A DNA stretch of 64,000 nucleotides from Anastrepha obliqua (taxonomy: Eukaryota; Arthropoda; Insecta; Diptera; Tephritidae), in the NCBI RefSeq assembly GCF_027943255.1, contig NC_072896.1, positions 117,831,879-117,895,878 on the forward strand, written 5' to 3'. This document shows, one piece after another, positions 11,205-23,953 of the stretch. Below the pieces are notes generated by a model. That model was not told the origin of the DNA and searched no databases. It saw nothing but the letters and a program-made list of their open reading frames with translations. The translations under genes and the position numbers were made by a program. Each line of letters opens with the position of its first letter. Position 1 is the first letter of the stretch.

Positions 11205-12260
11205 TAATAATGAAAATGGCTTTATTGTTTTCCAATATATTCTTCTTGGAAGTCAATACACTCCTGCACTCGCTTGGATACCTCCAAAACGAGCTGTTTA
11301 AAGGCTTCCACAGCTTCTTCAGACAATGAAAAACGTTGACCTCGCATTTTATTTCTGATGTTCTAGAACAAAAAGAAATCATTAGGTGCCAAATCAGGGC
11401 TGTAAGGCGGATGACCTATTAATTCGATCATTCAAGAGCCCAAAACCTCTTTTATGTGAGCCGAAACATGAGAGCTGGCACTGAATTGGTGAAGAATTGC
11501 TCGTCTTCGGTGATTGGTTTTCCTTAAGTGGCAAACAAATTATCGTGTACTACTCAGATTTGACTGTTTTTAGCTTCTGTAGTTGCGGCATGACCAGATT
11601 TTCCGAAAAAACAAGCGATCGTTTATGTTGAGATGCTTCTTCAGCGAACAACTTTTATTGGTTTAAGATCGCCTCATACTGTCGATTGCAGTTTTGTTTC
11701 CGGCTCTTATGCATAGATCCAAGATTGGTCACCTGTTACGATCTCATAGACTTGCTTTGAACTGCAGCAACTGAATTTCTTCAACTATTCTTTACACCAA
11801 TCGACTAGAGTCCTGTTTTGGCCAATTGTCAAATTCTGCGACATCCAAAGAGAACAAATCTTCTTGATGACCAACTGTTCATGCAATATTGAATGTATGT
11901 ATGCTAGTCCTATTAATGCCTCCTAAGGAGGCCTCTATCTCGCAATATGTCACATGACCATCTGGCATTATCAGTTGACGCACATCATCGCTTGTTTCTG
12001 ACACAACCGTTTTTGGACGGCCTTCACCAAATATGTCCTGTAAGGATCAACGGCCACATTGGAACTCATTGTACTAGCGTTACATAGTGGCTAAGTGTGG
12101 TAATACAACGTCAAAAGTCAAAATAAGTTGATCAATGCACTCCTGTTTTGACAATCCACGTCGAAGGTCGTAAAAAATCATAGCACGAAAATGTTCACGA
12201 GTTGATTCTATCTTTTGGGCAAGATGAATTCTTCAACTCCCTGAAAAAAAAATAAATGAA
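11205..12260 (-). pseudogene. mariner transposase pseudogene
   Basis: The minus strand encodes, with stops and shifts, ordered blocks of a mariner transposase. EHFRAMIFYDLRRGLSKQEC and a helix-turn-helix region come first, then GRPKTVVSETSDDVRQLI, then IVTGDQSWIYA (normally TGDESW, so a catalytic-region acidic residue has changed to Q). Next is IGHPPYSPDLAPNDFFLF, which carries the third aspartate of the DD34D triad, and KMRGQRFSLSEEAVEAF. The protein would end at a TAA at 11222-11224. The C-terminus has an in-frame deletion after VLEVSK. The wording of the blocks is closest to mellifera-type mariners (from memory). It is inactive and fairly old. Confidence 0.88.
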
Positions 12261-12583
12261 GCTCGTAAGTGAAAGTTTACACTAAAAAATACCAAACTTT
12301 TCAATACAAATATCGAATGGCAGCTCATCAAAGTGTTGCAAAGGCGCAAAATAAAAGAGGCAACCCTCGTATGTATTGTATATTTATTATATTGAGGTTG
12401 CTTATCAATTTGATCAAATTGATGATTGACCAGATGTGGAAGATGAGTGAAGTATGCAGAGTCTGAAAAATTTGTTCAATCGCCTACTTCAGTTTGGCTG
12501 CTGGAAGTTTTTAAATTTTGGTTTCTGGGTAACTTATTATTGCTGTTGTACCCCCGAGGTGGTTGCATTGAAGGTGACTTTTA
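12261..12583. other. Spacer between mariner and Jockey remnants
   Basis: AT-rich sequence. The mariner inverted terminal repeat should lie here but I could not pair it. No gene seen. Confidence 0.35.
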
Positions 12584-14960
12584 AATAAACAAATAATCCC
12601 AGAAATATCGTACGCAGAAGCACTTACCAAAAATATGCCTTCATCAGCGAGCCATAAACAGCATTCTCCCACAACTAACACTTACCCGACGCAACAACAA
12701 GCCGACTTACAAGAATTGAAACAACTGATGAAACAACTAGTTGCTCAAATGACCAACATGATGAATATCATAACCTTGCTTGTAACTAAACTTGATAAAC
12801 AATAAAATAATAATCGCTATCTGGAATGCTAACGGACTATACCGCCACTTACTAGAATTGAAAATATTTTTAACAGACAATGCAATTGATATCATGCTCA
12901 TTTCCGAAACCCATGCCACTGAGAAGACCTATATAAACATACCAAACTTCGATATTTATTATACAAATCACCCTGACAACAAAGCTCATGGAGGCACAGC
13001 TATCATAATAAAAAGAGCAATAAAATGCGTAGAAATGGATGGCTACAAAGCAGAACATATACAGGCGACTACAGTCTGCATCAACACTTTGACTGGCCCA
13101 ATAAATATATCAGCTGTTTATTGTCCACCCAAGTATACTAATACAACACACCAATACCTTGATTATCTTAAATCAGTTGGAAATCGATACCTAGCAGGGG
13201 GAGACTACAATGCTAAGCACGGGGATCTAGGATAACCACCACGAAAGGAAGACACCTACATATATGAGGCCATTAAGGCAAATAACAACAGCATATTAAG
13301 CCCAGGAGAACCGACGTATTGGCCAACTGACTTCCTGACTTAATCGACTTCTGTATTACGAAAAACCTAACTCTCGAAAACATTGCAATAAAATCATGCC
13401 TTGACCTATCATCAGACCACTCACCATTAATAATAACGCTCCAGGATAGACCTGTTAGAAAAACCATCACTTCGCTATATAATCATAAGACGAACTGGAA
13501 TATATTTCGTGATGTCATAAAAGAAAACATGGAAACTCAAGTCTCTTTGAAATCCTCCTCCGAACTGGACAATGCAATCGTATACTTAAACGATAACATA
13601 ATAAAAGCAGTAACAAAATCGACACCAATATTAGACACCTTAATAACAAAGAAAATCCCTGCTTAGACAAAATCAAACAAAAACGCAAACTCAGGAAAGA
13701 CTGGCAACGCTCCAAACACCCAGCCGATAAAGCTAAACTAAACAAATCATCAAACGAACTCAAAAAAATTCTCGAAGAACATAATAACAACCAACTGAAG
13801 AAGTACCTTAGCAGCCTCGAAACAACTACAGCTACCAACTATTCCCTATGGAAAGCAACTAAAAAACTCACTAAAACAATCATACACAAGCCTCCAATAA
13901 AAACAAACTCCAACACATGGGCTAGAACAAGCAAAGAAAAGGCTGAAACATTAGCTGACCACTTTAAAACAATATTTACAAATAGCATGGATAATAAAGA
14001 CATTAATCTGCCGAACACGTGAGAATGCAGACCACACAATACAAAACACGACAAAAGAAGAAATCAAATATTATATAAAGAAACTTAAAGACAAAAAGAC
14101 ACCGGGATATGACCAAATAAATGGGAAAATACTAAAGGAACTACCCGATACTATAATAAAATACATACGAGACCTCTTCAACGGAATAATTAGGTTACAA
14201 TACTTCCCAAAAGCATGGAAAGTTGCACAAGTTATAGCGATCCCCAAGCCAAACAAGAACGCCACTGTTGCTAGCTCGTACAGACCAATTAGCTTGCTGC
14301 CCATCCTCTCTAAATTGTTTGAAAAAATACTGCCCCGATTCTACAACAAAAAGACGTTATCCCCTCACACCAGTTCGGTTTCCGAAAACAACACTCAACT
14401 GTGCAACAGATTCACAGAGTAGTCAACAAAATTACAGACGACTTCGATAAGAAGAAATATTGCATTGCCGTGTATTTGCACATCGCGAAATCTTTTGACA
14501 GAGAATGGCACAAAGGACTTCTATATAAACTAAAAACCATTTTACCACTTAACATATTTAATATCCTTAAAAGCTACATGACTGATAGACACTTCTTCAT
14601 AAAATATGACGATGAGTGCTCTGTTATCTTGACGGCGACTGCTGGAGTACCTCAAGCAGTAAGCACATCCTGCGACTATTTAGAGCACAAAAATCATGAG
14701 ATGAGACTGATACTGGAAATGGAACTTAAACCAAGAAGACTAAAGCGCAAAACACCCACAGATCTTGCCCGTACTGTGATATAAAATAAAATATAATAAT
14801 ATAAAATTATAGAAAAATATGTATTAGTAAAATTGTAACTAAATACCACCAAAGACAATAATGTTCTCTTTCAAAGGGAAGGGACATTTTAATTCCAAAC
14901 CCTAACACCAATTACTTATTGTTAATATTAACAGATCGTAATTTATAATGGAAATAAAAA
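12584..14960 (+). pseudogene. Jockey-type non-LTR retrotransposon, 5'-truncated and internally deleted
   Basis: The end of ORF1 is visible at 12584-12804, ending KQLMKQLVAQMTNMMNIITL and a TAA. ORF2 follows: an apurinic-type endonuclease (12792-13235; IAIWNANG, LISETHA, GGTAIIIKRA, AVYCPPKY, GGDYNAKH), then a stop and frame changes, then a linker, then reverse transcriptase (14060-14660; KKLKDKKTPGYDQINGKIL, YRPISLLPILSKLFEK, QFGFRKQHSTV in a shifted frame, TATAGVPQA). The sequence jumps from GVPQ to the extreme C-terminus RRLKRKTPTDLARTV, so the YADD catalytic box is deleted. The product ends at 14782-14784. Loss of the 5' end fits target-primed reverse transcription. The 3' boundary is uncertain. 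Confidence 0.88.
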
Positions 14961-16295
14961 AAATAAAATTTGATGTGCCATCTCTCAATGTCAACACCTC
15001 ACAAAGCTTACAAATGAATTCATTGCTGATTTTTGCACCGAAATATAGCCACAAAGAACTTCTGTTTTTTGTACGGGGAATTTTCATAGTTTTCAATGGC
15101 GTTTTGTTCTTCTTAACAGTCAAAGATAATATTCACAAACGACTACCCAAGCGATTTTGTTTTGCTTCCAGATCAGCAACACCAAATTGAGTAGTCCCTT
15201 GAAGTCCCATAAAATTGAAATCTTCTCTGGAAGATATACGGGATAATTGTGCTACACTTAAAAAAAGATTGAAAAAAGTTAGTTAACAAATTAAAAAAAC
15301 CGTTTTTAGAAACGCTGATCTTTTTTGAGCGTTGTGAGTGCTAGCGTGGGCAAGAAGCTCTCTAACTTCTTACAAGTCCTGAAAACGCCATTATGGATGT
15401 CTAAGTTCAAAAAGGAAACTCTTTAATAAAATATAAATGAAAAATATGTGCCCGCATCGAGTTTTGCAAACTTGAAATTTTATTTGAATTTCTACTTAAA
15501 CTCAATACGCCACAATAAACCCGTAAAACAATAAGAATTAAAAATAAAGAATACGTTTGATCTCACGCAAATTGTTCTATAACAATAATGGCAATAAATT
15601 GGCTGCAAATCCAACTGTTGCGCTTACCCCTTCTCCTTCGGCTAACATTCTCCATCTTCATTCTCCCATCCTTCGACACTCCCCAACTGCTACCTAAGTA
15701 ATAAGCCAAGCGAGAGTACCAGGCGACTTATACTCGTACGTACAAACATACAACTTCGGATTAAGGATAACAACTAACCGAACGTGTGGGCTGCTGCTGT
15801 AACTGCTTTAATTTTGATTTATGTTTTCTCATATACTTAAGAAGAGTAAATAAACAAGTAGACCGTAGTAATTGTTCGCAAAAAAATTGTTTTATTCGTT
15901 AGCTAGTAATTCAGAAGTTTATGCATTTGTATGTTTATGTGGATGTGCATGTTAAGTGTATCTGCGCGGGTATGTGGTATACCCAACATAAGAGTTCTAT
16001 TATATGAGAATGTAGAGGGGTATTTAACTATATTGCGCTATATTAGCTTATAAAGCATTGGATTTTCTTTGCGTTGTGGTAATTTGACAACCATTTTTGG
16101 CGTATTTATGAAAATTTATTTTTAGTTTAGGAGTTTGGAAGTACTAAGAAAACAGTTATAAGGATAAGAGGCGCAATAAATAACTACAGAATTTTTCTAT
16201 ATATACGAAGTACATATTACATATATAGTATGTATGTATGTATGTGCATATGTAACTGAAAGCTAAAATTTAAAATTGAAGGCCAGCTTCACCGA
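14961..16295. other. Intergenic, no gene seen
   Basis: AT-rich, with a (tgta)n-type microsatellite near 16220-16245. No supported feature. It may include the 3' UTR of the minus-strand exon at 16296-16523. Confidence 0.4.
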
Positions 16296-16523
16296 TCACC
16301 TTCTCTTTCCTCCATTCGGTTCTCTATGAAAAACGTACCGTAAAATCTTTCTTGAGTTAAGGTCGGGGATTGTGAACTCTATTTTGGTTTTGAGCTGCCT
16401 GAGCCCCTGTAGGAATAACTCACTGTGACCGCACTCATTAGACTTATGCATTTGTTCGTCACGGATTGTGTTCTGGTGTACAAATTTCAAAAAATCGATT
16501 TCTGCTGTCGGAAATTCTTCTCT
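16296..16523 (-). CDS. Putative terminal exon of an unrecognised gene
   Basis: On the minus strand a good acceptor (pyrimidine-rich tttttgttttgtctccag) is followed by an open frame of about 75 codons. It begins EEFPTAEIDFLKFVHQN, continues through LFLQGLRQLKTKIEFTIPDL and ends EPNGGKRR and a stop at 16296. The composition is balanced and not low complexity, and charged and hydrophobic residues alternate as in a folded domain. I found no matching upstream exon, although it should lie right of 16523 on the minus strand. No family recognised; a chance frame remains possible. Confidence 0.4.
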   Translation of the reverse strand, partial: REEFPTAEIDFLKFVHQNTIRDEQMHKSNECGHSELFLQGLRQLKTKIEFTIPDLNSRKILRYVFHREPNGGKRR

Positions 16524-17286
16524 GGAGACAAAACAAAAATGCGTTGCTAATGGATTAGGTGGGAAGAAACAATGAAATTAGGTACTTATTCTGGTGCTTA
16601 ATATTTTTGGTAAAGGATGTTTCAAATAAATTGCCAATTAAATAATAAAACGTTTAAGATTTTGATGGCCAATACAATACTTGGAATAGGTTAGGGAGCC
16701 GCTCTCTATGAAACAGACGCTTCTGGATTTTTTTCAAAACTTCCGATTTCAGAAAACAGACGGACTTGTGCCCATCCTTGTCTGGCATCACCAGGCTAGC
16801 CTCTTAAACATGGAGGACCCTTCTGAAGTATCTAAGTATTAGTTGGAGAATTATGGCAATAATTTCTACGATTTCGATTATTTTCTTCAAACGACTATCA
16901 TCCTCATTCGCCAATCGCCCATCAAGTAAAATACTAACTGGAGGAAATCGATGTTGATGCTTTTGTCAATAAAGTATTCATACTTTTCATGTGTCAAGCA
17001 TACATAGAATATCCAGTACTTCAAAAATTGTACTCATTGGTGTGTAATTGAAAGAAGCCCACATTTTTGCAAAACAAATCCTCCATTTTCAAGCAACAAA
17101 CACATACGACTCAATAAGTCCGTACAGAGGTGCAGACATGTTTGCCCCATTTGCTGTCAATAATTACATACAAATTATAAAATATTGTTTCTTAACAAAA
17201 TAATTTACAATAATTCTTGTAAGCTTAGCAAAGCTAGCAATCGTAGTCATCTCCAAGCTGGTCCATTTGAAAAGAACTCCCATTAA

Positions 17287-18000
17287 GGGGTTAGGTGGGT
17301 TACAGAGGTTCAAAAAAAGGGTATTTTTACTATTTTTTTTTTAATACATACAATCATATATTTTATTTAAACAATTCAGCATATCAAAGATACATATTTA
17401 AATAGTATTTTGTGAAATTTTTATTTAAAAATTCCGAAAACTCAGCCATTAGTATCTCATCTCCCTTAACGTCTCACAAAAAAATGCTCTTGCCGTGGAC
17501 AGCATAACTCATTATTGGTTCATCTAAAATCAAAAAACCAAAAATATTTCGTTAGTACATGGATGAATCTCGTTACTGGACGAAGGAAAAAAAAATTTAA
17601 TTTGAATTTTTGACAGACTTTGAACAAAAAAACACATTTTTTTGTCAAATTTTCGTCATGTGTTGGCTCGAAAAAATTAGTTGTAATAAAAAAAAAAAAA
17701 TCCTTCGTTCAATAACTTGATAATGTTATTCCAAAGATGTGTGCAAAATTTGAACAAAATCGCTTCATAACTTTTCGAGAAATCGTGTCCACCGACTTAA
17801 AAAATCGAGTTTTCAGATAAACGCGTTTAAAAACGAAACGCTGCACTGACATGGCCTGATGGGCGGAACTTCTGAAGGGTCTATCTCGTAGAATTTTACT
17901 CGGATCAATTTGAAATTTTAGGAGAATATTTTAAACATATTATTATTTAATAAGACAAAAAAAAATCGATTTTTTGAAATTTTCAAACCCACCTAACCCC
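17287..18000. mobile_element. TTAA-flanked MITE with 15-bp TIRs
   Basis: The 714-bp element is flanked by TTAA on both sides (17283-17286 and 18001-18004). It begins ggggttaggtgggtt and ends with the exact reverse complement, aacccacctaacccc. TTAA target duplication with a short G/C-rich terminus is the signature of piggyBac-type insertion, so this is probably a non-autonomous piggyBac-related MITE. The inside is AT-rich and non-coding, with a long A run near 17690. Confidence 0.85.
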
Positions 18001-18463
18001 TTAACGAATTCTAATCGGTTAAACTTCACACTTAATTACTTTTTACTGTTAACTGCTTTGTTCGCTCTCACAGCAATCGATTCCCACTTGCATAGTAACT
18101 GCAGGCGATGCTTATGATCTTTGGTGTTAACTGCACTGGCTCTCACAGCAGCCGACTCACACTTGCATTGTAACTGCAAGCGATGGTTAGAGTCGTATGT
18201 GTATGATGTTCGCTAGTTGGACAGCAGAGAGCAGGTTCGTTTACGTAGGTAGTTATTTCTGCTTAACTTACATACATACATACATACTTTAAGGCAAATG
18301 CAATAAGAAACACAAATCGTTCAAATGAAAAGAATTAAATATTAATTCCCGACCCTCACGTAAACAAAAATACGTCTCATCTTATTTTCTGCCTTCTCGA
18401 ACCCTCTTCCAAATAGTCACCAGAGAACAGTCACAGCTCATTGAAAACCTTCATAATTTCAGC

Positions 18464-18772
18464 ATGTGCTTGCCTCACTGTTTCACCCTAGACTGTAAGG
18501 CAACAACCAAAAAACCATTCATACTGCAGTTTGGGCGCTACTGTTGCAATATGAGTAGAGAAGACATAAACCAGCCATATGAATATGAACTACAAAAAAC
18601 AGGATTATGCATGTCAAAGGGAAAAATATTTTCCCCTGAGCCAGTATGCCGTAGAACGTCGTATACTTTTGAGCAACAGAAGAGCATAGAAAACGAAAAG
18701 TGCTCATTTAGCACTGATAAATCAAAACGGGCACAGAAAAGGGATTCTATAGTAAATATAATAAAAGGTTGA
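18464..18772 (+). CDS. Orphan open frame, possible exon
   Basis: A 102-codon frame follows a possible acceptor (ttcataatttcag ending at 18462). Its product is hydrophilic and cysteine-containing, with NQPYEYELQKTGLCMSKGK in the middle and a lysine/arginine-rich end. No domain is recognised and no partner exon was identified. It is listed because the frame is long for this base composition and is not repetitive. Confidence 0.2.
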   Translation: MCLPHCFTLDCKATTKKPFILQFGRYCCNMSREDINQPYEYELQKTGLCMSKGKIFSPEPVCRRTSYTFEQQKSIENEKCSFSTDKSKRAQKRDSIVNIIKG

Positions 18773-19790
18773 TAATATTTTGTTGACTTATTGTTTCCCG
18801 TAGGTTTACTCTAAGTCCAGCGATTTTCTCGTTTGAAAATTAAAAACTAATCTATACAGGAAATTATAAATCCACATATGTGCTTATAAATAATATATAT
18901 AAATGTAGCTTTTAAAATAAGTTTAATAACTCCTCAGGGTATGAAATCTTCAAAAGCAAGTTCCTTTATGCAAAGGTGCGTACTACTCATGCTAATCAAT
19001 TTAGGGTAGGGTAAGGGTCACCAAATAATTTAAGCTGTTTGGGAAGATCCATCGCAACGCAGTACTAACCGCGCTCCGAGTTTACTTATTATGTTGCTAA
19101 GAGTTTGTGTAATGATCGCTACATTATACCCATTTCGTTCCTCTTACTATCCCGCAACAATTGGCAGAATTGAGTTCAGTATATTGCATTACCTCGACCT
19201 CGACATACTTAACACATGTCGGGCCTGCGCAGGTACCCCCTATTCACGTGTCCTCTTAAATATACTCACCTAATACCCCTCTCCTTTTGGAACCTCCCTG
19301 TCGAAACATTACATTTCTTGGACCTACTTCGAATTCGCTGTGCCCAGCAGGGAGTGATAAACTTTACAACAACAACAAATATTGCGCCTTCCCCAGGGCT
19401 GAGACTTCAGCTCAGAAAATCAACAAAAAGAAAGAGAAAGAATAAGCTAAAGTAATTAGAAAACCAATATAATGAAATAAATCGCGAACACATGCATTTA
19501 CACGTATATACATTTGCACACCAAAATTTGTTTATTTTCTGTACTGATGTCACTCAAAATTCAAATTCACTAAAATCAAAGCAGGGGTTTTCGTACGGCG
19601 CTATCTTCTATTTCTCCATATTGTAGTATTAGTATTTAGAACTTTACGAGCACGCTCTTTAAAATATTCATGCTTACTTATCCGATTTCGTAGTATGAAA
19701 AAGTACGTATTCTGATATTCAATGTAATTCAGTGATTTTAAAAATGTCGCACAACGACAACACTGTCGGAGCGTGTAGTACTAAAAATTA
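18773..19790. other. Intergenic upstream of CaBP1
   Basis: No supported gene. Short frames at 19091-19455 lack family resemblance. Confidence 0.35.
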
Positions 19791-19791
19791 G

Positions 19792-19853
19792 CCAATCAGA
19801 AACAAACAGATGTCAGAGAAGAGCAATGTTTGAGAGTGACAGCAGTATTTAAG
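19792..19853 (+). promoter_or_regulatory. Possible CaBP1 promoter elements
   Basis: A CCAAT box (gccaatcaga, CCAAT at 19792-19796) lies about 50 bp upstream of a weak TATA-like TATTTAAG at 19846-19853. Both are roughly 270-330 bp upstream of the CaBP1 start codon. CCAAT boxes are common in ER-stress-responsive promoters, but a full ERSE was not found. Confidence 0.3.
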
Positions 19854-20125
19854 AAAATCCGTGTCATTATTGACTGGGAGAAGAAAGAATCAAGTAAAAA
19901 TAATCTTAGGCGTGCGGCAATTATTAAGTAAAATTTGGAAATATCGGGTATTTGCACAAGAAAAATTACTTGTTAGTTCTCAAGCACAAAGTCTTCCTTG
20001 ATAAACACATAATAGATATTTAATTTAGTATAAATATAGTTTCCTTTGTTCGGATTCCGCTTGAGCGGTCTAGAAAAGTCTGTACAAATTACATACATAT
20101 ATCGACAAAAATAAAATCAACTAAA

Positions 20126-21609
20126 ATGAAATTAATGCTTTGTAAGTTTGAAACATTTAATATTGAGATTTACTATTTTCCATCAGCTAACATGATTTCA
20201 ATATATTCACGCCTTTATCTTTACAGCTGCGGTTTTACTAATCGCTTTGGCCACAGTGCCGCTGCCGGCTTCCGCTTTATATTCGCCAAGCGATGACGTG
20301 GTGGAATTAACGCCCTCCAACTTCGATCGCCTCGTAACCGGCGACGATGCTATTTGGGTTGTTGAATTCTTTGCACCGTGGTGCGGTCACTGCAAATCGC
20401 TAGTGCCAGAATACAAGAAATTGGCTAAAGCTCTAAAGGGCGTTGTTAAAGTTGGTTCAGTCAACGCTGATGAGCATCGCACACTTGGCGGTCAATATGA
20501 TGTTAAGGGTTTCCCAACTATCAAAATTTTCGGTGCTAACAAGCGATCGCCTATTAGTTATAGCGGCCAACGCACCGCTAAAGCTATTGCGGAGGCGGCA
20601 CTTGCCGAGGCCAAAAAGAAGGTGCAAGATGTGCTCGGCGGAGGCGGCGGCAGTAGTAGCAGTGGTAGCGGCGCTGATGCCGTCATTGAGTTGACTGATG
20701 ACAACTTCGACAAACTGGTTTTGGATTCAGATGATGTTTGGTTGGTTGAATTCTTTGCGCCATGGTGTGGTCATTGCAAGAATTTGGCACCCGAATGGGC
20801 TAAGGCTGCCAAGGAGCTGAAGGGTAAAGTGAAGTTGGGCGCATTGGATGCTACCGTGCATCAGAGCAAGGCTTCAGTAAGTGGCAACCTGTTTTTAGAT
20901 AAATTTTTGTAATTTAAGACTTTTTCGTTTGATGTCTACTAAATGCCTTTACCTTACTCTTTCATAGGAATATGGTATTCGCGGTTATCCCACCATAAAA
21001 TTCTTCCCTGCGGGCAAGAAGAGCAGCAGTGACGCCACAGAGTATGATGGTGGTCGCACAGCATCTGATATCGTCAGCTGGGCACTCGATAAGCACGTCG
21101 ACAGTGTACCCGCTCCCAAATTATCGGAAATTGTTGATGAAAAATCCTTCGATGAAGCCTGTGAGGGTAAACCACTTTGCGTGGTCTCGGTGCTGCCACA
21201 TATTCTCGACTGTGATGCTAAGTGCCGCAACAAATTCCTTGATACACTCCGTGAATTGGGCGAAAAGTACAAACAGAAATTATGGGGTTGGGCCTGGGCT
21301 GAGGGTGGTGCACAAAGCAAACTTGAAGAATCTTTAGAAATTGGCGGTTTCGGCTACCCAGCTATGGCTGTAGTGAATTTCAAGAAAATGAAGTTCTCAG
21401 TGCTGAAAGGCTCGTTCTCCAAGGATGGCATCAATGAGTTCTTGCGCGATATATCCTATGGACGTGGACACACTGCACCGGTGCGTGGCGCCAGGAAACC
21501 AGCAATCGAAACTGTGCAGCCATGGGACGGCAAGGATGGTCAATTGCCAGCAGAAGAGGATATTGACTTGTCGGATGTAGATTTGGATAACGAGAAGGAT
21601 GAGCTTTAA
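20126..21609 (+). CDS. CaBP1: Protein disulfide isomerase P5 (CaBP1/PDIA6 homologue)
   Basis: An ER-lumen thiol oxidoreductase that makes and rearranges disulfides in secretory proteins. Exons are 20126-20141, 20227-20876 and 20968-21609. Donors are gtaagt at 20142 and 20877; acceptors end at 20226 and 20967; the introns are phase 1 and phase 0. The product is 435 aa, close to the usual length of about 440. The signal peptide begins [20 protein letters not shown]. The first thioredoxin domain has the CGHC active site at about residues 58-61. A Gly/Ser-rich linker spans about 143-154, and the second CGHC lies at about 186-189. A non-catalytic thioredoxin-like C-terminal domain and an acidic tail end in KDEL, the ER-retrieval signal. 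The tiny first exon and the domain order fit the fly CaBP1 family. Confidence 0.97.
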
Positions 21610-22240
21610 ATCCATATATAAATGTGGATATGCCAAAATACTTAGATTTATCGATCAATGAAAAGAAAATCGGTATGTGAACGTAACGGATTGAATAGAG
21701 CGGAACAAACATGAAACCACCAAAGTCAACAAACTTCAGTTCAAGTTCAAACCTTTTTCTACACTATCTACTTATTATTTGAGTGCGACAGTATTTTAAA
21801 TTGTCGCGCCCAAAGGGATTCTTAAAAATATGCCATTGCATTTACCTATCTACCTACATACATACAAGTGTAGATATACCTATGTACATGTGTAACAAGT
21901 GGCTATAGTACTCACGTGTTGCAACTTAGTAAATAATCAGGTTCCACACAATTTTAAATTTAGTTCTGTACTATTTTTAAATAACCTAAAAGTAGTTTTA
22001 CGTTATATTTATATACATACATATATATAAATGCTAAACCGAATTAATTGTGAATTAATATTTTTTCTATTTCAAATTTGTGTGCTCAATGTATGCCCTT
22101 GTAAATGAATTAAAAGTACCATCTAAACCTATTGAATATTTTGTTTTAAATAGTATTTTTTTTAAATTGCAGTTTAAATGGATATGGGTAGCACAGGGAA
22201 TAGTAGTATACACAGTCAGTGTTAGTTGTTGTTTTTGTAT
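21610..22240. other. CaBP1 3' UTR and flank
   Basis: AT-rich sequence with TACA/TATG microsatellite patches near 21852-21905 and 22010-22030. An ATTAAA near 22108 could be a poly(A) signal, but the transcript end is not clear. Confidence 0.35.
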
Positions 22241-22460
22241 CATTAACATTCTCCATAAATGTTAAGAGAATGCTGCTGAAGTGACACTCCTTGCCCTGTT
22301 ATAAATCCGGGTTGTTCTTGTAGCAACATAAACATTCCCCATATACGGGGAATGCTGTTGAAGCGACAGTCCTTGGCCGGATATAAATCCCGATCGTTCC
22401 GGTAAGGTAGAACCGACTGTCGCTTGCTTTAGTTTCACTGCGGATGGTCGAGCATTAATT
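22240..22460 (+). repeat. Dispersed 'cattcccc hairpin' repeat, two tandem units
   Basis: Two adjacent diverged units (about 22240-22322 and 22323-22430). The second contains the perfect hairpin cattccccatatacggggaa(tg), then gcgacagtccttggccggat, ataaatccc and gtagaaccgactgtcg. Related copies lie at 25138-25262, 62318-62460 and, inverted, 62820-62932. I believe it is an abundant tephritid repeat (memory). No coding or transposase sequence is present. Confidence 0.75.
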
Positions 22461-23953
22461 AATGGACTACCGGCTTTCTGTTTATTTTTATTTATACTTA
22501 CATATATATGCATACCTCTCTCGATTTCGTCAACTTGCTACATACAGTCATAGGCTGATGCGTTAGTCTGCACGGGCACAAAATAGATATTCATTTTTTC
22601 ATTCGCCTCATTTATTTGACAAAAAAATTCTTTGCCATTACAACGTGAGTTTGATCTGTGCCTGCGATTTATGCTGACACGTCATGCATAGCAAAACCAT
22701 TCGCGCTCGTTAAGGTAAAAAAAAAATTAAGAAAACAAATGTTAATAGTAAAAGAGGAAAGTACGAAAAATGGTACGGTATTTATTTATCATAAAAGTTC
22801 ATATAAAAAATGCTATAAAAATACCCACTTTGAATGCGTCATTATAAACAATCACTACACTGTATATTGTATATGTTAATAGATTTATATAATATATATA
22901 TATAGATTTTGTATGTTTGTAAATTCATAAAAATGCAAATGTATAAAAAGTGCTTGACGAATTGGCAATGTCATTTGAGCTTTACTTTTTCGGTTTAGTT
23001 TTTTTTTTTTTTTTTGTTGCTTAAAATGTACTTATAAAAACTTACAACAAAAGGGAATTAAGGATCTACGTTTATAGTTGTACATAATTCTACTTACATA
23101 AACTTATAATATTCACTACAAATTACTATTGGATGTTGATACTGGCTGATGAAATATTTTGCCCCAGCGACAAAATGGCATTTGTGATGATTGGCGAACA
23201 ACTTTATCTCAATTTTCTTATATACCCTTTGAGATTCCTCTTTTTTTATTCGAGTAGGCGCAGGGTTGAAGCGGTACTATGCATAAACCTTAAACGTATT
23301 TAAACATTTACCACTAATATCCTTTGATATTATATTGGGCTTGTTTTGTTCGAAAATATATTTTGTGCTGAGTTTAAGTACGCTTATTTCTTTCACACAA
23401 CCTGGAGTGTTTTAAAATTATTAATTTTTTTTTTTTTTTTTTGTTTTTTTTTGTATTTAAATTGTCTTAAATGCATTTATATATAAAATTGAGTTAGCAG
23501 CATCAGTGTAGAAGTAGGCAAGATTAGTCTATTGCTTTATGCAAAAACAATACGAATGCAAACGCTATTCAATGAGGTCCAGCGCAATCCACAACTGGCA
23601 GTGAACAAATTTTCACCAGAATATAAAAAAAAAAAAAAAAATAGGTGAGGCATGAAAACATAAGTACTATTTGCTTGTAAAATTGATGACGCACCACCAG
23701 GTATCGTGTGGTGGTAACTGAGCTTATTCTTGGAAGTGCATTACCAACCAATCATTTATCAAAACTATATGTAAAAGAAAATCATATTACAAAACCTTAA
23801 CCACATTTTGTTGTAAAAATATTTTAGTTATAAAAATTCTAAGAAAAGTAGAAAATATTTTTTATAGTCTTTCGAGTTGCTTCATATTCTTCAAAACGCT
23901 TAATACCAGCGTTTTTATACAAATGACCTCCCACAGCGTTCCGTTTGGCCCTC
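22461..23953. other. Intergenic, T-rich, no gene seen
   Basis: Contains long T/A homopolymers (22998-23016, 23427-23450, 23625-23640). It may include the 3' UTR of the minus-strand gene ending at 23954. Nothing else supported. Confidence 0.4.

Noticed and set aside
21029..21712. Overlapping frames within CaBP1
   Set aside because: Alternative-frame shadows of the conserved PDI coding exon.
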